From the NCBI GenBank assembly GCA_002392625.1, contig DGHJ01000011.1:1-13685 (forward strand): 13,685 nt of DNA. Reading direction: 5' to 3'. The position numbers were made by a program, and so were the translations under genes. Position 1 is the first letter of the stretch, and the number at the start of each line of letters is the position of its first letter. Below are positions 12,397 to 13,685 of this stretch, piece after piece. The DNA comes from Oscillospiraceae bacterium UBA3851. Its GTDB lineage: Bacteria > Bacillota > Clostridia > Oscillospirales > Oscillospiraceae. The notes under the pieces are model-generated. The model did not search any database. It saw only the letters and a program-made list of their open reading frames with translations, and was not told where the DNA came from.

Positions 12397-13685
12397 CAGA
12401 CGGCCTCCCCCAGGTTCTGGGTATGATAGAGTCGGGCATAGGCGCCGTTTTTCGCCAGCAGCTGCTCGTGGGTGCCCTCCTCGGCAATGACGCCGTCCTG
12501 CACCACCAGGATGCGGTGGGCCTTGCGGATGGTGCTGAGCCGGTGGGCGATGATCAGGGTGGTGCGCCCCACGGCCAGCTCGTCGAAGGCGTGCTGGATC
12601 CGGCTCTCGGTTACGCTGTCCAGGGCCGAGGTGGCCTCGTCCAGAATCAGGATGGGTGGGTTTTTCAAGAAGATGCGGGCGATGGCCACGCGCTGCTTCT
12701 GCCCGCCGGAGAGCAGGGTGCCCCGCTCGCCCACGTAGGTGTCGAAGCCGTCGGGCATGGCCATGATGTCGTCGTAGATTTCCGCCTTTCTGGCGGCCTC
12801 CTCCACCTCCCGATCGGTGGCGTCGGGGCGGCCGAAGCGGATATTCTCCCGCACCGTGTCAGCGAACAGGAACACGTCCTGCTGCACGATGCCGATGCTG
12901 CGGCGCAGGGATCGCTGGGTCAGGTGGCGCACGTCCTGTCCGTCCACGGAGACGGCGCCCTGGGTGACCTCATAGAACCGGGGGATCAGCTGGCACAGGG
13001 TGCTCTTGCCGCCACCGCTGGGTCCCACCACGGCGATGGTTTCCCCCGGCTCCACGTCCAGGGACATGTTGTGGAGCACCTCGGTGACGCCGTCGTAGCT
13101 GAAGGACACGCGGTCCACTGTCACACGGCCCTCCACGTGCTCCAGCGTGGCCGCGTCCGGATCGTCCCGGATGGTGGGCTGGGTGTGCATCAGCTCAGCG
13201 AACCGCTTCAGCCCGGCAAAGCCGCTGGAGAACATCTCGGCAAAGTTGGCCAGCTTGCGGACGGGGCTGACAAAGGTGGAGATATACAGGCTGAAGGTGA
13301 TGAGATCGATATAATTCATGCGGCCCTTCATAATGAGCCAGCCGCCCATGGCGATGACCGCCACGGACAGGATGTTTACGAAGAACTCCATGCTGGCCAT
13401 GAACAGGCCCATCTCCCGGTGGAAGCCCCGCTTGGCGGTTTTGAACACGTCGTTGGCCCCGTCGAACCGATCCTGCTGCACAGCCTCGTTGGCAAAGGCC
13501 TTGGTGGTGCGCATGCCGCTGAGGCTGGACTCGATCTCGGCGTTGATGGTGCCGGTCTTCTGCTTGGCCTCCCGCGAGGCGGCGCTCATCTGGCGGCGGC
13601 GGTACATCACCACGATGAGCAGCAGCGGGATGATGCACATGACCACCAGCGCCAGCTCCCAGCGAATGGTGAACATGACGATCAG
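12396..13685 (-). CDS. ABC exporter, fused permease and ATPase, 3' part (gene runs off the right edge)
   Basis: The frame is open to the window edge (LIVMFTIRWELALVVMC precedes no convincing start), so the true start lies beyond 13685. The first part encodes the end of a type I exporter membrane domain (hydrophobic stretches near the start and around MASMEFFVNILSVAVIAMGG). The ATPase domain follows, with Walker A GPSGGGKST (12999-13025), signature LSGGQ (12699-12713) and Walker B ILILDEATSALD (12618-12653); the H-loop is in LIIAHRLSTIRK. Such half-transporters export lipids, peptides or drugs as dimers; the substrate cannot be told. Sequence details (YVGERGTLLSGGQKQR) fit the MsbA/MdlB/YheI-type group. 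The stop overlaps the ylmH start. Confidence 0.93.
   Translation of the reverse strand: MIVMFTIRWELALVVMCIIPLLLIVVMYRRRQMSAASREAKQKTGTINAEIESSLSGMRTTKAFANEAVQQDRFDGANDVFKTAKRGFHREMGLFMASMEFFVNILSVAVIAMGGWLIMKGRMNYIDLITFSLYISTFVSPVRKLANFAEMFSSGFAGLKRFAELMHTQPTIRDDPDAATLEHVEGRVTVDRVSFSYDGVTEVLHNMSLDVEPGETIAVVGPSGGGKSTLCQLIPRFYEVTQGAVSVDGQDVRHLTQRSLRRSIGIVQQDVFLFADTVRENIRFGRPDATDREVEEAARKAEIYDDIMAMPDGFDTYVGERGTLLSGGQKQRVAIARIFLKNPPILILDEATSALDSVTESRIQHAFDELAVGRTTLIIAHRLSTIRKAHRILVVQDGVIAEEGTHEQLLAKNGAYARLYHTQNLGEAV

Noticed and set aside
1..13685. Mobile element, prophage, defence or toxin-antitoxin system
   Set aside because: All genes are recognisable chromosomal families in one orientation, and no transposase, integrase, or flanking target duplication was seen.

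Overview
The window reads as a GC-rich Firmicutes chromosome, probably a clostridial gut-type bacterium of the Oscillospiraceae kind. This is inferred from gene content (folate-dependent TrmFO, YlmH-type S4 protein, DUF896/YnzC, an XpaC-like protein, UppP, PlsX) combined with high GC. No rRNA or other species marker is present, so no genus is claimed. All twelve protein genes lie on the minus strand, so the map is read from right to left.

Right block (13685 to 10068): the 3' part of an ABC exporter gene, a ylmH-type S4-domain gene, a small DUF896 gene and an XpaC-family membrane protein with a glutamine-rich tract. They are packed with TGATG stop/start overlaps or a 17-bp gap and look like one transcript. 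A 327-bp gene-free stretch follows (9741-10067). It holds several perfect or nested inverted repeats and then a good sigma-A promoter.

Middle block (9740 to 2117): a TrmH/SpoU-family rRNA/tRNA 2'-O-methyltransferase, dprA, topA, trmFO and plsX. The last four genes overlap or abut, so they are probably translationally coupled. acpP has its own near-consensus promoter. A terminator-like hairpin lies between acpP and rnc (RNase III), and a strong hairpin follows rnc. This joins the usual clostridial dprA-topA-trmFO group (DNA uptake/recombination, supercoiling, tRNA m5U54) directly to phospholipid and fatty-acid genes (plsX, acpP) and rnc. The fabD/fabG genes that often sit between plsX and acpP are absent.

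Left block (2025 to 1): an extended -10 promoter, a leader with a hairpin, uppP (undecaprenyl diphosphate phosphatase), and the N-terminal part of an FtsK/SpoIIIE DNA translocase that runs off the left edge.

The region is mainly housekeeping. I see no transposase, integrase, phage gene, toxin-antitoxin pair, CRISPR array, tRNA or rRNA. The points most worth a second look are the structured intergenic element, the polyglutamine XpaC protein and its gene neighbourhood, and the hairpin in front of the RNase III gene.
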